Shown piece after piece: positions 44,525 through 53,387 of a stretch of 64,000 nucleotides of DNA. The stretch's first letter is position 1. Every line of letters begins with the position of its first letter. Made by a program: the position numbers and the translations under genes. Below the pieces are notes generated by a model. It did no database searches and was not told the origin of the DNA. It saw only the letters and a program-made list of their open reading frames with translations. The stretch spans positions 1 to 64,000 of the forward strand of contig JBBDJD010000013.1 of assembly GCA_040880025.1 (NCBI GenBank), read 5' to 3'. This DNA is from RCIO01 sp040880025. Lineage in GTDB: Bacteria; Pseudomonadota; Alphaproteobacteria; Rhizobiales; Rhizobiaceae.

Positions 44525-45700
44525 CTATCGAATGGATTTTTGCAGGATATTTCCCGCAACATCCACGGTCTTCTGAATTTCGTCGTCCGTGAGAGTGGGG
44601 TGCACGAGAAACATGAGGCTCGTTTCGCCCAATTTCTTCGCATTGGTCAGCCGCTTGCCTGGTGTGAAATCGGTGCCTGAGAATGCCTTCTCAAGATAGA
44701 CCTCCGGGCAGCTGCCGGCAAAGCAGGGAACACCTCTCTCGTTGATCGAATCCTGGACCCTGTCCCGGTCCCACGACGCCGACAATGCATCGGGTTTGAG
44801 GAAGACATAGAACTTGTACCAGGCATGCTCGACATTCGATGGGACTTGAGGGATGCGGATCGAATTGTAGGTCCCAAGCCCTTCGGCAAGATGTGTGGCG
44901 TTCCGCTTCCGCTTCAAGTGCCATTCGGGCATGCGCCGAAGCTGTATTCGCCCGATTGCGGACTGCATTTCGGTGAGACGCCAGTTAGTTCCCCAACTTT
45001 CATGCACCCAACGGAAACCAGGAGGATGATCGCGCTCGTAGATTGACGACCAGCTCTTGCCGTGATCCTTGAAGGACCACGCCTTGTTCCAAAGTTCCGT
45101 GCTGTCGGTCGTCAGCATGCCGCCTTCGCCGGCGGTCGTAATGATCTTGTCCTGGCAAAATGACCAAGCGTTGGCGTCGCCGAAGCTTCCCACCGGCCGG
45201 CCATCAAAATGGGCGCCGTGAGCCTGGGCGCAATCCTCTACGATCGCAATCTTGTGCTGATTTGCAAGCATGCGAAATCCGGCCATGTCACACGGCCAGC
45301 CGGCGAGATGGACGCAGAGGATTGCTTTTGTCTTGGGTGTTATGAGTGGTTCAACGCTCTCCGGGGTTATGTTCTGAGAATCGAGATCGACATCGGCGAA
45401 GACCGGTTTCGCGCCAGTCAATACAATGGAGGACACCGACGCGAAGTAGGTGCGCGGCGTACAGATAACCTCGTCACCCGGCCCGATACCGAGCACCTTC
45501 CAGGCGAGTTCGAGGGCCACCGTTCCATTTGCAAGCGCGATTGCGTGTTTTGTCCCGGTCCACTCGGCGTATTCACGCTCAAATTGCCGCGCTTCCTCGC
45601 CGGTCCAGTAATTCACGCGGTTCGATTTCAAGACCGCGGATACCGCCTCCGCTTCTTCATCGTCGAAAGAGGGCCAAGGCGAAAATCCCAAATTTAACAT
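44525..45700 (-). CDS. legC: DegT-family sugar aminotransferase (LegC-like)
   Basis: A 391-residue PLP enzyme. NRVNYWTGEEARQFE is the substrate-side opening, ALANGTVALELA binds the cofactor phosphate, IVEDCAQAHGAHF holds the PLP Asp, and Lys185 in SFCQDKIITTAGEGG forms the Schiff base. It should aminate C4 of the LegB keto product. The acetyltransferase gene 16 bp upstream and the 4-aminosugar logic of the pathway support LegC. A PglE/bacillosamine role would use the same chemistry and cannot be excluded. Confidence 0.82.
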   Translation of the reverse strand: MLNLGFSPWPSFDDEEAEAVSAVLKSNRVNYWTGEEARQFEREYAEWTGTKHAIALANGTVALELAWKVLGIGPGDEVICTPRTYFASVSSIVLTGAKPVFADVDLDSQNITPESVEPLITPKTKAILCVHLAGWPCDMAGFRMLANQHKIAIVEDCAQAHGAHFDGRPVGSFGDANAWSFCQDKIITTAGEGGMLTTDSTELWNKAWSFKDHGKSWSSIYERDHPPGFRWVHESWGTNWRLTEMQSAIGRIQLRRMPEWHLKRKRNATHLAEGLGTYNSIRIPQVPSNVEHAWYKFYVFLKPDALSASWDRDRVQDSINERGVPCFAGSCPEVYLEKAFSGTDFTPGKRLTNAKKLGETSLMFLVHPTLTDDEIQKTVDVAGNILQKSIR

Positions 45701-45716
45701 GAATCACAAGCCCAAT

Positions 45717-46334
45717 CTAAATCCTCGCTCTCGCGGGGACGCCTACCACCGTGGCGCCGGCTTCGACATCGTTTACCACTGCCGCTCCAGCCCCGACGAT
45801 CGCTCCGTTACCAATTCTGACGCCGTGCTTAACAGACGCGCCAATGCCTATCCATGCTCTTTCGCCAACGATCACATCGCCACCTAGATGTGCGCCCGGA
45901 GAAATATGGGCTGCCCTTCCGATCACGCAGTCGTGGTCAATGGTAGCTCCGGTGTTGATAATGGCCGCGTCGGAAATCTCGGCTCCGATGCTGACGGCCG
46001 CCGCCGCCGCGACGAAAACGCCGCGACCGAGCGTGGCTCGCATGCTCACCCACGCGCCCGGATGAACGACATTCGAAATCTCGTACCCAGCTGCGTCCAC
46101 CTCGGTGAACAATTCGGAGCGTCGGTCATTATCGCCAAGCGCGATAATCGCGCGTTTCCATTTCTCCCGTGCCTCAAGCAGCGCCGAAAATGGCCCCACG
46201 ATCTCAAACGGGGCGGAAACTTCTCGTTGCCAGCCGGCGTCGTCGAGAAACGCAATGGTGGCTATGCCAGCGCTTGACGCTGCGTCGGCTACCACCCGGC
46301 CATGCCCACCGCAGCCCAATATGAGTATGCCCAT
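45717..46334 (-). CDS. legH: Sugar O/N-acetyltransferase, PglD/LegH/NeuD family
   Basis: A 205-residue protein. The N-terminal nucleotide-binding half opens MGILILGCGGHGRVVADAA, and hexapeptide repeats follow from about residue 95 (ISDAAIINTGATIDHDCVIG, then HISPGAHLGGDVIVGERAWIG). The catalytic His-Asp region DHDC is conserved. Such enzymes acetylate the C4 amine of UDP-4-amino-sugars in bacillosamine and legionaminic acid synthesis. It is followed after 16 bp by legC. I use the ATG at 46334 because the family starts just before the Rossmann strand. Confidence 0.87.
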   Translation of the reverse strand: MGILILGCGGHGRVVADAASSAGIATIAFLDDAGWQREVSAPFEIVGPFSALLEAREKWKRAIIALGDNDRRSELFTEVDAAGYEISNVVHPGAWVSMRATLGRGVFVAAAAAVSIGAEISDAAIINTGATIDHDCVIGRAAHISPGAHLGGDVIVGERAWIGIGASVKHGVRIGNGAIVGAGAAVVNDVEAGATVVGVPARARI

Positions 46335-46412
46335 CTTCAAAAGATGTCCAAAGCCTCTCTGTGCGGCGCTCCGTGAAGCCATTTCGATGTAGATCTGACG
46401 CCGACCGGAATC

Positions 46413-47588
46413 CTATTCCTCATCCCGGCCCTCCGGTTCATCTGGCGATACTACTATGACGGAATTCATGAAGGGTACGACAGCCGCGTTCTCCTTAATG
46501 ATAAAATAGCAAATGCGTATGTTCTTGTATTTCAATGCGAAGCTTCGCGACTGAGAAATGTACATGGTAGAATATTGTCCCAAAAATCTTGTAAGTATCA
46601 CAGAAATGAAGATACTAAACACATCTACATTCTGTGCCTGAGATACATAGTATGAGTGTAATATTATATATATGAACATTGGCGATGTGATAATTATCAT
46701 CGCGTTAACAGGCTCGGTAAAAAACCGTCTAATCATACCGGTGACAGAATTGGCCTTTTCACCGGCTTCCGCACCAACCTTCGCCCTGGATTTGATGCGA
46801 TGGAACTTGTCCAGCGCATTCCTATTCACGTCGTGGTCCGGCGCGATGAATTCTGCGAGGAGTGTTCCGACTTCACCCCGCGAGCGGCCGCGCTGGACCT
46901 TTCGAATGTTGTATCTCGTGATGTGGTCCTTGTAGGCGTGGGAGACCGCATAAGTTGAGTAGGCCAAGATGATGGTAATTGCGATGATTGCGAGGACCAC
47001 ATCCTGCAAGGCAAGGTAGGCAATTATGATCGTTGCGATCGCTAGGGCACCGCAAATTTCCGACACATTGGTTGCCGCGATCTTCATGGTGTTCGAAGTC
47101 TGCGGCTCAAAACTGTTGCTGAAGCCGTTGTACAACCGGCCAACAATGTCCTTGCTGTAGCTCCCGCCAAGGAGTTCGGCTTGAAAGCGCTCGGCAACCA
47201 CGCGCTGGATGTTTGTGGCGACTTTGTCGCCCATTACTTCCTGCCAGTGCCGCTTGCGGGCCATGGCGATGCCTGAAATCGCCAAGGAACACGCCACGCC
47301 CACAGCGATTCCAGCCACCAGCAAATCTTCCGAAGCGTAGGGAACGTGCAGTTTTGTAACCAGCGCTGCTCGGCTTTCGGCTGAGATAATAAATCTAAGC
47401 GATCTGATTGCACCGACGAAACCGGCTAACAGTGCTGCTCGCGCGACGATGGTGAGGATGATCGAGCGGATGAACGGCCCAGGAGCCGACTGGAAGACCC
47501 AACCCAGCGCCCACAGCAGAGTTCGCAAATATCTGTGGGACCGTCCGGCGGCTTTCACTACACTCCCGGACGCTGCTGATTGTCGCAT
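46413..47588 (-). CDS. ABC-exporter-like transmembrane protein without ATPase domain
   Basis: About 391 residues from the ATG at 47588. Six hydrophobic helices are visible (for example IIRSIILTIVARAALLAGFVG, LLVAGIAVGVACSLAISGI, EICGALAIATIIIAYLAL, VVLAIIAITIILAYSTY, MIIITSPMFIYIILHSYYV). The spacing is that of an ABC transporter membrane domain, with a long cytoplasmic loop QRGRSRGEVGTLLAEF. The nucleotide-binding domain that should follow (Walker A, signature, Walker B) is absent, and none is seen nearby. GC is lower than in its neighbours. It could be an exporter needing a separate ATPase, or a truncated gene. Confidence 0.65.
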   Translation of the reverse strand: MRQSAASGSVVKAAGRSHRYLRTLLWALGWVFQSAPGPFIRSIILTIVARAALLAGFVGAIRSLRFIISAESRAALVTKLHVPYASEDLLVAGIAVGVACSLAISGIAMARKRHWQEVMGDKVATNIQRVVAERFQAELLGGSYSKDIVGRLYNGFSNSFEPQTSNTMKIAATNVSEICGALAIATIIIAYLALQDVVLAIIAITIILAYSTYAVSHAYKDHITRYNIRKVQRGRSRGEVGTLLAEFIAPDHDVNRNALDKFHRIKSRAKVGAEAGEKANSVTGMIRRFFTEPVNAMIIITSPMFIYIILHSYYVSQAQNVDVFSIFISVILTRFLGQYSTMYISQSRSFALKYKNIRICYFIIKENAAVVPFMNSVIVVSPDEPEGRDEE

Positions 47589-47906
47589 ATAAAAAATCAC
47601 TTGATGGGCAGGCCAGGAGCGGATTGTTTCACTCTGTGTATTGCATTAAGCACCCACTGCCCACCCTTGGTAATTTCCCATCTAATGTACGCAGGGCGGC
47701 ATGGAAGCAAAGGAATTTGGCCGGGGAAAAGCGGCCGGGTCAAGGGACAATTGGCGCGACGTTAGTACCCGGGAACGCCATTCGGGCGCTGCGATCTCAA
47801 CGCGGGGGGCTGCACACCCCCTGATAGGCGATTACATTCCAAAATACTTTGCAATTGATGGGACGCAGACATACCAAGGTAGATAGTGCGCCCGGCGATA
47901 ACAGAT
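47589..47906. other. Intergenic region without recognisable gene
   Basis: 318 bp between the membrane protein start and the 3' end of the sugar-phosphate transferase gene; both genes are on the minus strand. No conserved frame, repeat or RNA gene was seen. It should hold the promoter of the membrane-protein gene. Confidence 0.4.
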
Positions 47907-49184
47907 TTAGCGCGCGCCTATGCGCAGCACCAGGATGCGGATGGTTTTTGCGAGAATGAGAAGGTCGAGGTCAAAGGACAGTCCCTTAACGTAATACAGG
48001 TCATAGGCCAGCTTCTGCAACTCTTCCTCGAGGCCAGCCGCATATCCGTAGCAGACTTGCGCCCAGCCAGTGAGACCGGGCCGGACGAGATGCCGGTGGG
48101 CATATTGGGGTAGCACCTCCTCGCATTCGATTGCGACCGGGAAGGCCGCCGGACGAGGCCCGATCCAGCTCATCTCACCGCGCAATATGTTAACCAATTG
48201 CGGTAACTCATCCAGACGGGTAAGCCGCAGGAACCGGCATCCAAGTATCACGCGCCTGTCGTTCACCCGAGCCGACGTGGTTCCGGATTCCTTGTACATG
48301 GTGCGAAACTTCAGCAGCGTGAACGTTGCTCCGCCAAAGCCGCGCCTTTCCTGCCTGAAGATCGCAGGTGCGCCATTGAGCAGCCGGATATAGATCCAGA
48401 TCGCACAACCGAGCGGGATTGTGAGTGGCGCGGTTGCGACGATCGCCGCGACGTCAATGATGCGCTTGGCTTTGGAGTAGACTATCTGGCTCGGGCTGAA
48501 GACGAGGTGGGATAAGTCGAAACTTTCGACGTCCACCCGCCTTAGCCGCGTCTCAAGATAGTGGATCCAAGGCGTCACTTCGACGCCCATCATGTATGCC
48601 CGGGTGAGAAAGCGCGACCATTCGCGACTGTGATGGGTCTCGCCATTGATCAGGATACGGTCAAACCGGGCGATCTCTACGAATTCGTCGGGGATGATGG
48701 TAATGTACCCGCCGAGTATTTCACACACCTCTCCGGCTTTGTCGAAATCCAGTATCCCAACGACCTCTTTCGAGAATTGCCGGTAGCGAACGATGCCGTA
48801 GATCATCGTGAGTACAGCGAAGGGGGTCGCGAGCAGAAGGCCTGTGTAGCTTACCGGAATGCGTAGGGCCGCCATTATGGCTATGGCGAAATTGTAGACG
48901 ACCAGTGTGACGAACGCTGCGGTGGTGATCGGGAATTCCTGCTGGCGCAGCGATATCAGCAGGCTGGCGCTCAGGATCGGGACTAGGGCAAGAAAGGCAC
49001 ATGCGATCGCGATGTTGTCGTAGTCGGTGCGTCCCGAGAGAATCATCAAGCCGGCATAGGCGAGCCATTGAAGCGCGATCGCAGACATGACCGGAATCAG
49101 CATCATGCGCATGTCACGCACGAAGCGATGCCGCCGGCGCGAGGCGCCACGCTCAATGATCCCACGGAGATCGGGCGAATGCAC
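47907..49184 (-). CDS. Polyprenyl glycosyl-1-phosphate transferase (initiating enzyme)
   Basis: A 425-residue PHPT-family enzyme. The N-terminal half has about five membrane helices and a cytoplasmic CoA_binding_3-like stretch; the C-terminal catalytic half starts at KRIIDVAAIVATAPLTIPLG. Motifs are FRQERRGFGGATFTLLKFRT, the Asp-Glu pair in RLDELPQLVNIL, and IGPRPAAFPV, then RPGLTGWAQV. It attaches the first sugar-1-phosphate to undecaprenyl phosphate and so starts repeat-unit assembly. GTG start at 49184 with GGGGG upstream. The sugar (QuiNAc, FucNAc, GlcNAc or hexose) cannot be named. Confidence 0.88.
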   Translation of the reverse strand: MHSPDLRGIIERGASRRRHRFVRDMRMMLIPVMSAIALQWLAYAGLMILSGRTDYDNIAIACAFLALVPILSASLLISLRQQEFPITTAAFVTLVVYNFAIAIMAALRIPVSYTGLLLATPFAVLTMIYGIVRYRQFSKEVVGILDFDKAGEVCEILGGYITIIPDEFVEIARFDRILINGETHHSREWSRFLTRAYMMGVEVTPWIHYLETRLRRVDVESFDLSHLVFSPSQIVYSKAKRIIDVAAIVATAPLTIPLGCAIWIYIRLLNGAPAIFRQERRGFGGATFTLLKFRTMYKESGTTSARVNDRRVILGCRFLRLTRLDELPQLVNILRGEMSWIGPRPAAFPVAIECEEVLPQYAHRHLVRPGLTGWAQVCYGYAAGLEEELQKLAYDLYYVKGLSFDLDLLILAKTIRILVLRIGAR

Positions 49185-49345
49185 AGTGGCCCCCAGACTT
49201 ACAACTACTGTTCGTTACGCACTTTCAGTCGCACAGTCTAGAACCGTTGGTCCAAAAGCCTGCCTGACCTTGGGAACCCTATGGGCTGCCGTCGCGGCAC
49301 AGCGCCACTGGACCTGGATCGCGTCATCTCTGGGTGCGTCGCCCG

Positions 49346-50461
49346 TTACATGATCGCTTCCACGATCTTTTCCTGCACCTGCGATTCAATATAGGCGTGC
49401 ATCGGCAGACTGACTACGCGCTGGGCGATATCTTCGCTTACAGGAAGGCCGACCGGGTCACATGGGAAATCACGAAAGGCGGTCTGTGCGTGAAGTGGGA
49501 TTGGATAATAGATCATTGTGGGAATGCCAGCCAACTTTGCTTTTTCCTGAACTGCCCTGCGCTCGGTTTCTGATTTGGTTTTGATCGTGTACTGCGCCCA
49601 AATACTTCTCAGCCCTTCTGGCACGACTGGTGTTTGATAGCGCCCGCTCAACGCCTGAGAATATCGCGCGGCTACGCGTTGCCGTTCCTCGATTTCGTCG
49701 GGGAAGATCGCGAGCTTCTCAATCAAAATAGCCGCCTGCAGCGTATCGAGGCGGCTGTTCATGCCGATACGTTCATTGTCGTATTTATGCGACCCCTTGC
49801 CGTGGACGCGATAGGAATCGATCACTGCGGAAACTTCGTCGTCATCGGTGAAGATGGCGCCACCGTCGCCATAGCAACCCAGCGGCTTTGCTGGAAAGAA
49901 TGAGGTGGTTGTAATGTCACCTACAGAGCCTATAACGCGCCCCCTGTAGATGGCGCCAAATCCCTGCGCGGCATCGTCTATCACGGCCAGGCTGTTTTCC
50001 CGCGCAATAGGCATGATGGCGTCGAAATCGGCCGCCAGGCCGAAGAGATCGACCGGAATCACAGCCTTGGGTGTAAGACCTTCCGACTTCGCATGCATGA
50101 TCGACCGTTTCAGGCTCTCCACGTCCATGTTGAACGTGTCGGGCAGAACATCCACGAAGATGGGTGTCGCGCCAATGAACGGCACTACCTCCGCGGTAGC
50201 GGCAAAAGTGAATGAGGGCACGAACACTGCGTCGCCGCCTTTCACGCCGAGCGCCATGAGCGCCAACAACAGTGCGTCTGTGCCATTGGCACATGACACT
50301 GCGTGTTTGGCACCGCAAAATGCCGCCAGCTCATGCTCAAGCTGCTTCACCTCGCCCCCCATGATATAGTTGCCCTGGTCGAGTACGCGGCCGATGGCGT
50401 CGTCCAGGCGGGTGCGAATCCGCGCCTGCTGGGCCGCGAGGTCTATGAAGGGCATCGTCAT
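49346..50461 (-). CDS. wbpE: UDP-3-keto-GlcNAcA aminotransferase (WbpE-like)
   Basis: A 371-residue DegT-family aminotransferase with strong WbpE character: MPFIDLAAQQARIRTRLDDA, SCANGTDALLLALMALGV, PSFTFAATAEV, VIDDAAQGFGAIY and the Schiff-base Lys192 in TSFFPAKPLGCYGDGGAIF. WbpE aminates the C3 keto group made by WbpB and hands the product to WbpD. The only wbpA, wbpB and wbpD genes in this window lie 33 kb away, so the pathway is split. ATG at 50461 (MTMPFID), with GGAG 8 nt upstream. It may also serve another pathway. Confidence 0.88.
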   Translation of the reverse strand: MTMPFIDLAAQQARIRTRLDDAIGRVLDQGNYIMGGEVKQLEHELAAFCGAKHAVSCANGTDALLLALMALGVKGGDAVFVPSFTFAATAEVVPFIGATPIFVDVLPDTFNMDVESLKRSIMHAKSEGLTPKAVIPVDLFGLAADFDAIMPIARENSLAVIDDAAQGFGAIYRGRVIGSVGDITTTSFFPAKPLGCYGDGGAIFTDDDEVSAVIDSYRVHGKGSHKYDNERIGMNSRLDTLQAAILIEKLAIFPDEIEERQRVAARYSQALSGRYQTPVVPEGLRSIWAQYTIKTKSETERRAVQEKAKLAGIPTMIYYPIPLHAQTAFRDFPCDPVGLPVSEDIAQRVVSLPMHAYIESQVQEKIVEAIM

Positions 50462-50795
50462 TAGGGGAGGACTCCGAATCGATGGTGTATGGGACTTGCC
50501 CAGTCGGCCAGCATCGGGCGGAAGGCAGGCGCTGTTATCATGCATTGTTAAGTCAGGACAAGTGAACTGTCCGGTCTGGACCAGCCGATATCGTGCCGGC
50601 CGTGTCTCAAGAGACGGGTGGTGGCAAGATATTTTGCGATCGGCAGACTCTCTGTTATCAACGATCGATGAATCCCATGTTTGTCGCCCTTAACTTCACC
50701 CTTTTGGCTACCACTGCGGCCGCATTAGCTGCGCGATTTATTCCGGTGCGGCCTCCCGCTGAGTGCAGGTTGGCAGAACGCTTTTTTTGACCACG
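50462..50795. promoter_or_regulatory. Divergent spacer between wbpE and the ligase/polymerase gene
   Basis: 334 bp between outward genes. Besides a possible mini-ORF (50668-50790), no gene is seen. Promoters for both directions should lie here; a poly-T run precedes the ligase start but without a hairpin. No operator repeats were found. Confidence 0.4.
50668..50790 (+). CDS. Possible 40-aa membrane peptide upstream of the ligase/polymerase gene
   Basis: Reads MNPMFVALNFTLLATTAAAL then a Pro/Arg-rich tail ending EC-RLAERFF. A hydrophobic segment covers residues 4-23. Its stop lies 5 bp before the ligase ATG at 50796, which could couple translation. No strong ribosome binding site is visible before the ATG. 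It may be a leader peptide, a signal-peptide fragment or chance. Confidence 0.25.
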   Translation: MNPMFVALNFTLLATTAAALAARFIPVRPPAECRLAERFF

Positions 50796-52004
50796 ATGTC
50801 GCTTTCCCTAGACAGTCAGGCGTCGAACGCACGAGCAGCGGTATTTGCTCGTATCGCGATCTTGGCTGCATTTCCCCTGTCGCTTACTTCACCCGGCGCG
50901 ACCGTGGCTATGGCGTTTACTGCTTTATGCGGACTCTATCTGTGGGTCCGCTACGGTGGCATGCCTCGTGATATCATTGTAGCAGGCAGCTATGCTGCTG
51001 GCCTGTATATCCTGCTTCTTATCGTCGACGTGGCAAACGGCGGTGGGCGCGCCAACTTTCTTCAAACCGGCATCAACTACCTGCCGGTGTTGGCTTTGGC
51101 TCCACTTGCTCTAGCCATCCGCAGATCCGGTGTCACGACCAAGATGATCGATCGCACCCTGCAACTGACAATCTTGATCGCCCTGGCCGTTAGCTTGGCC
51201 GGTTGGCTCGGTGGTCAACCCCGGCCCGGTGGTCTAAACCTCAATCCAATCCCCTACGGTCTAGTCATACTCATTCACAGCACGCTTCTCCTGTTCAGGG
51301 GCATGCGGTACGGTAGCGCTGACCGGTTCTTGGTGACCGTTGCGCTGCTTGCCATCGTTCCGATTGTTCTGACCGGAAGCAAGATCGTCTGGGGTTGCGC
51401 GATTGTGAGCTACGCGGTCGCTCTGGCGCACTGGACAGTCACAAATCGCCGTTGGACGGTGGCTGTTCCAATCCTTGCAATGGCGATCGCATCGCTCACC
51501 ACCATTTATTTCGCATTAGCTAGACGACGGCTGGAAGAGTTTTGGGCCGAACTTCGCGAATATGCCGATACAGGCGTTTCGTTCGGCGCGACCTTTGGAC
51601 ACCGGATTGAACTGGCGATAAGCGGATGGCGGGCTTTTCTTGAACGGCCCATTCTTGGTTATGGCCTGGATGAAAAGATGGCTGCCGCCTTTGCCCATGG
51701 GACGCCTGGCGGGCCGGATGTCACGATTCGCAGCCACTTACACAATGACTATGTAACGCACCTGGTTTCTTATGGCATATTTGGCGGCCTGTTCCTGGCA
51801 CTCTTCTGTTTGTTATTCTGGCGGCTGGCGGCGCATTCGACAGTCGACGCCTACCGTCGAGCTGGCTATGTGATCGTCATCGTTTTCATGATGTATATGA
51901 CAGTAGAGGTCGCGTTCAACATGGATCCGGTTAGCGGACCGATGGCCATGCTTCTCGCCCTTTTGCTGGCGAGCCGCGTCGAACTCGGCAAATTTACTGC
52001 ATAG
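50796..52004 (+). CDS. O-antigen ligase / polymerase family membrane protein (WaaL/Wzy-like)
   Basis: A 402-residue polytopic protein with about 11-12 helices. The large periplasmic loop (about 225-330) holds FGHRIELAISGWRAFLERPILGYG and the H-N-D cluster RSHLHNDYVTHLV characteristic of Wzy_C / O-antigen ligase proteins. The enzyme either polymerises the repeat unit or joins the finished glycan to lipid A core. ATG at 50796. The two roles cannot be told apart by sequence alone. No other Wzy/WaaL-like gene is seen in the window. Confidence 0.85.
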   Translation: MSLSLDSQASNARAAVFARIAILAAFPLSLTSPGATVAMAFTALCGLYLWVRYGGMPRDIIVAGSYAAGLYILLLIVDVANGGGRANFLQTGINYLPVLALAPLALAIRRSGVTTKMIDRTLQLTILIALAVSLAGWLGGQPRPGGLNLNPIPYGLVILIHSTLLLFRGMRYGSADRFLVTVALLAIVPIVLTGSKIVWGCAIVSYAVALAHWTVTNRRWTVAVPILAMAIASLTTIYFALARRRLEEFWAELREYADTGVSFGATFGHRIELAISGWRAFLERPILGYGLDEKMAAAFAHGTPGGPDVTIRSHLHNDYVTHLVSYGIFGGLFLALFCLLFWRLAAHSTVDAYRRAGYVIVIVFMMYMTVEVAFNMDPVSGPMAMLLALLLASRVELGKFTA

Positions 52005-52083
52005 CGCCCACACTTGGTTAGAGCTTCGTAATCGATTCGTGCGACTCTGTGTCCGCCATGCTCCAAGCAGATGGATCGAAAAC

Positions 52084-53070
52084 GTGACGACACTCGTTAC
52101 CGGCGGGGCCGGATTCATCGGAAGCCATATGGTCTGGCGTCTGCTTGATGCGGGCGAAGACGTGGTGGTGATCGACCGCCTCTCTACGGGTTTCGATTGG
52201 GCGGTCCCCGCGGAGGCGGAGCTTGTCGTCGGCGACGTCGGGGACCAGGAACTCGTCGAGGCGACGATCGGCCGGCGCGGCGTTGATACAATCATCCATT
52301 TTGCTGGTTCCATCATCGTGCCGGAATCGGTCGCCGATCCTTTGGGCTACTACCTCAACAATACGGTGAAGTCGCGGGCGCTGATCGAAAGCGCGGTGCG
52401 CACCGGGGTGCGGCACTTCATCTTTTCTTCCACCGCCGCCGTCTACGGAAGCCCCGAAGACGTGCCGGTCACGGAGGAAGAGACGACGAAGCCGGAATCG
52501 CCCTATGGCACGTCGAAATTGATGACGGAGTGGATGCTGCGCGATGCGGCCGGTGCGCACGACATCCGCTATGCGGCCTTGCGCTATTTCAACGTGGCGG
52601 GCGCCGACCCCAAGGGGCGCGCCGGTCAGTCGACCAAAGGCGCGACCCATCTGATCAAGGTCGCCTCCGAAACCGCCACTGGCAAGCGCGACCATATGGA
52701 AGTCTTCGGCACTGATTATCCGACGCACGACGGCACCTGTATCCGGGACTATATCCACGTCTCCGATCTGGTCGATGCGCATTTCCTGGCTCTGTGGAGG
52801 TTGCGCGACGGTGGCAGCAGCATCGTCGCCAACTGCGGCTATGGCCGAGGTTACTCGGTGCTTGAAGTGATCGAGGCGGTAAAGAAGGTGGTTGGGCGCG
52901 ATTTCGAGGTTCGCATCGGCGGCCGCCGTCCGGGGGACGCAGTATCCATCGTCGCCAACGCCGATCGGGCCAAGAAGGAATTCGGCTGGAAACCGGTACT
53001 GGACGATCTGGAAACGATCGTCAGTCATGCCGTCGCGTGGGAGGAGGCGCTCAAGCGTCGCAATAGTTGA
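52084..53070 (+). CDS. galE: UDP-glucose/UDP-GlcNAc 4-epimerase (GalE-like)
   Basis: A 328-residue extended SDR. GTG start at 52084 gives MTTLVTGGAGFIGSHMV. NAD motif GGAGFIG (7-13), catalytic SSTAAVYG (115-122), Tyr141-x3-Lys145 (SPYGTSK), and the GalE hallmarks LRYFNVAGADP and VFGTDYPTHDGTCIRDYIHV. It interconverts UDP-glucose and UDP-galactose and possibly the N-acetylated pair. It lies 79 bp after the ligase gene in the same direction and may be co-transcribed. Confidence 0.92.
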   Translation: MTTLVTGGAGFIGSHMVWRLLDAGEDVVVIDRLSTGFDWAVPAEAELVVGDVGDQELVEATIGRRGVDTIIHFAGSIIVPESVADPLGYYLNNTVKSRALIESAVRTGVRHFIFSSTAAVYGSPEDVPVTEEETTKPESPYGTSKLMTEWMLRDAAGAHDIRYAALRYFNVAGADPKGRAGQSTKGATHLIKVASETATGKRDHMEVFGTDYPTHDGTCIRDYIHVSDLVDAHFLALWRLRDGGSSIVANCGYGRGYSVLEVIEAVKKVVGRDFEVRIGGRRPGDAVSIVANADRAKKEFGWKPVLDDLETIVSHAVAWEEALKRRNS

Positions 53071-53387
53071 TCAGTGGTTTCTTATGATTCCGTGTGCAAG
53101 GCTGATGAGCGCTGAAATGGTGACAGGAGCTTCACTCCAGCTCTCGCGCAGATCTCAACAGAAGTATTTTTCGTTCGTCCCCGCCGGCCTCTTTGGCCCC
53201 TTGGACGCCGTTGCCCACAAACAGCCGACGCCAAACGGCAGCGAAGCGCGATTTTCGCATTTGAAACGCCCTGCGAAAAACATACTGCGACGTGTTGTGC
53301 GAGCAGTCTGAGTAGCGGAGGGGTGGCCAATCCGGAACCTGCACGGTTGAGCAGACGCCAAGCCTTGCCAGCGCCCTTCGCAGCTCC
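53071..53387. other. Intergenic region between convergent galE and manC
   Basis: 317 bp between converging genes. Short frames on both strands lack homology, and no clear terminator with a T run was found. Nothing else is recognised. Confidence 0.4.

Noticed and set aside
44525..45700. PglE of a bacillosamine pathway instead of LegC
   Set aside because: Not excluded by sequence, but LegB, LegG and LegI are present and no PglC/PglA context is evident, so LegC is preferred.
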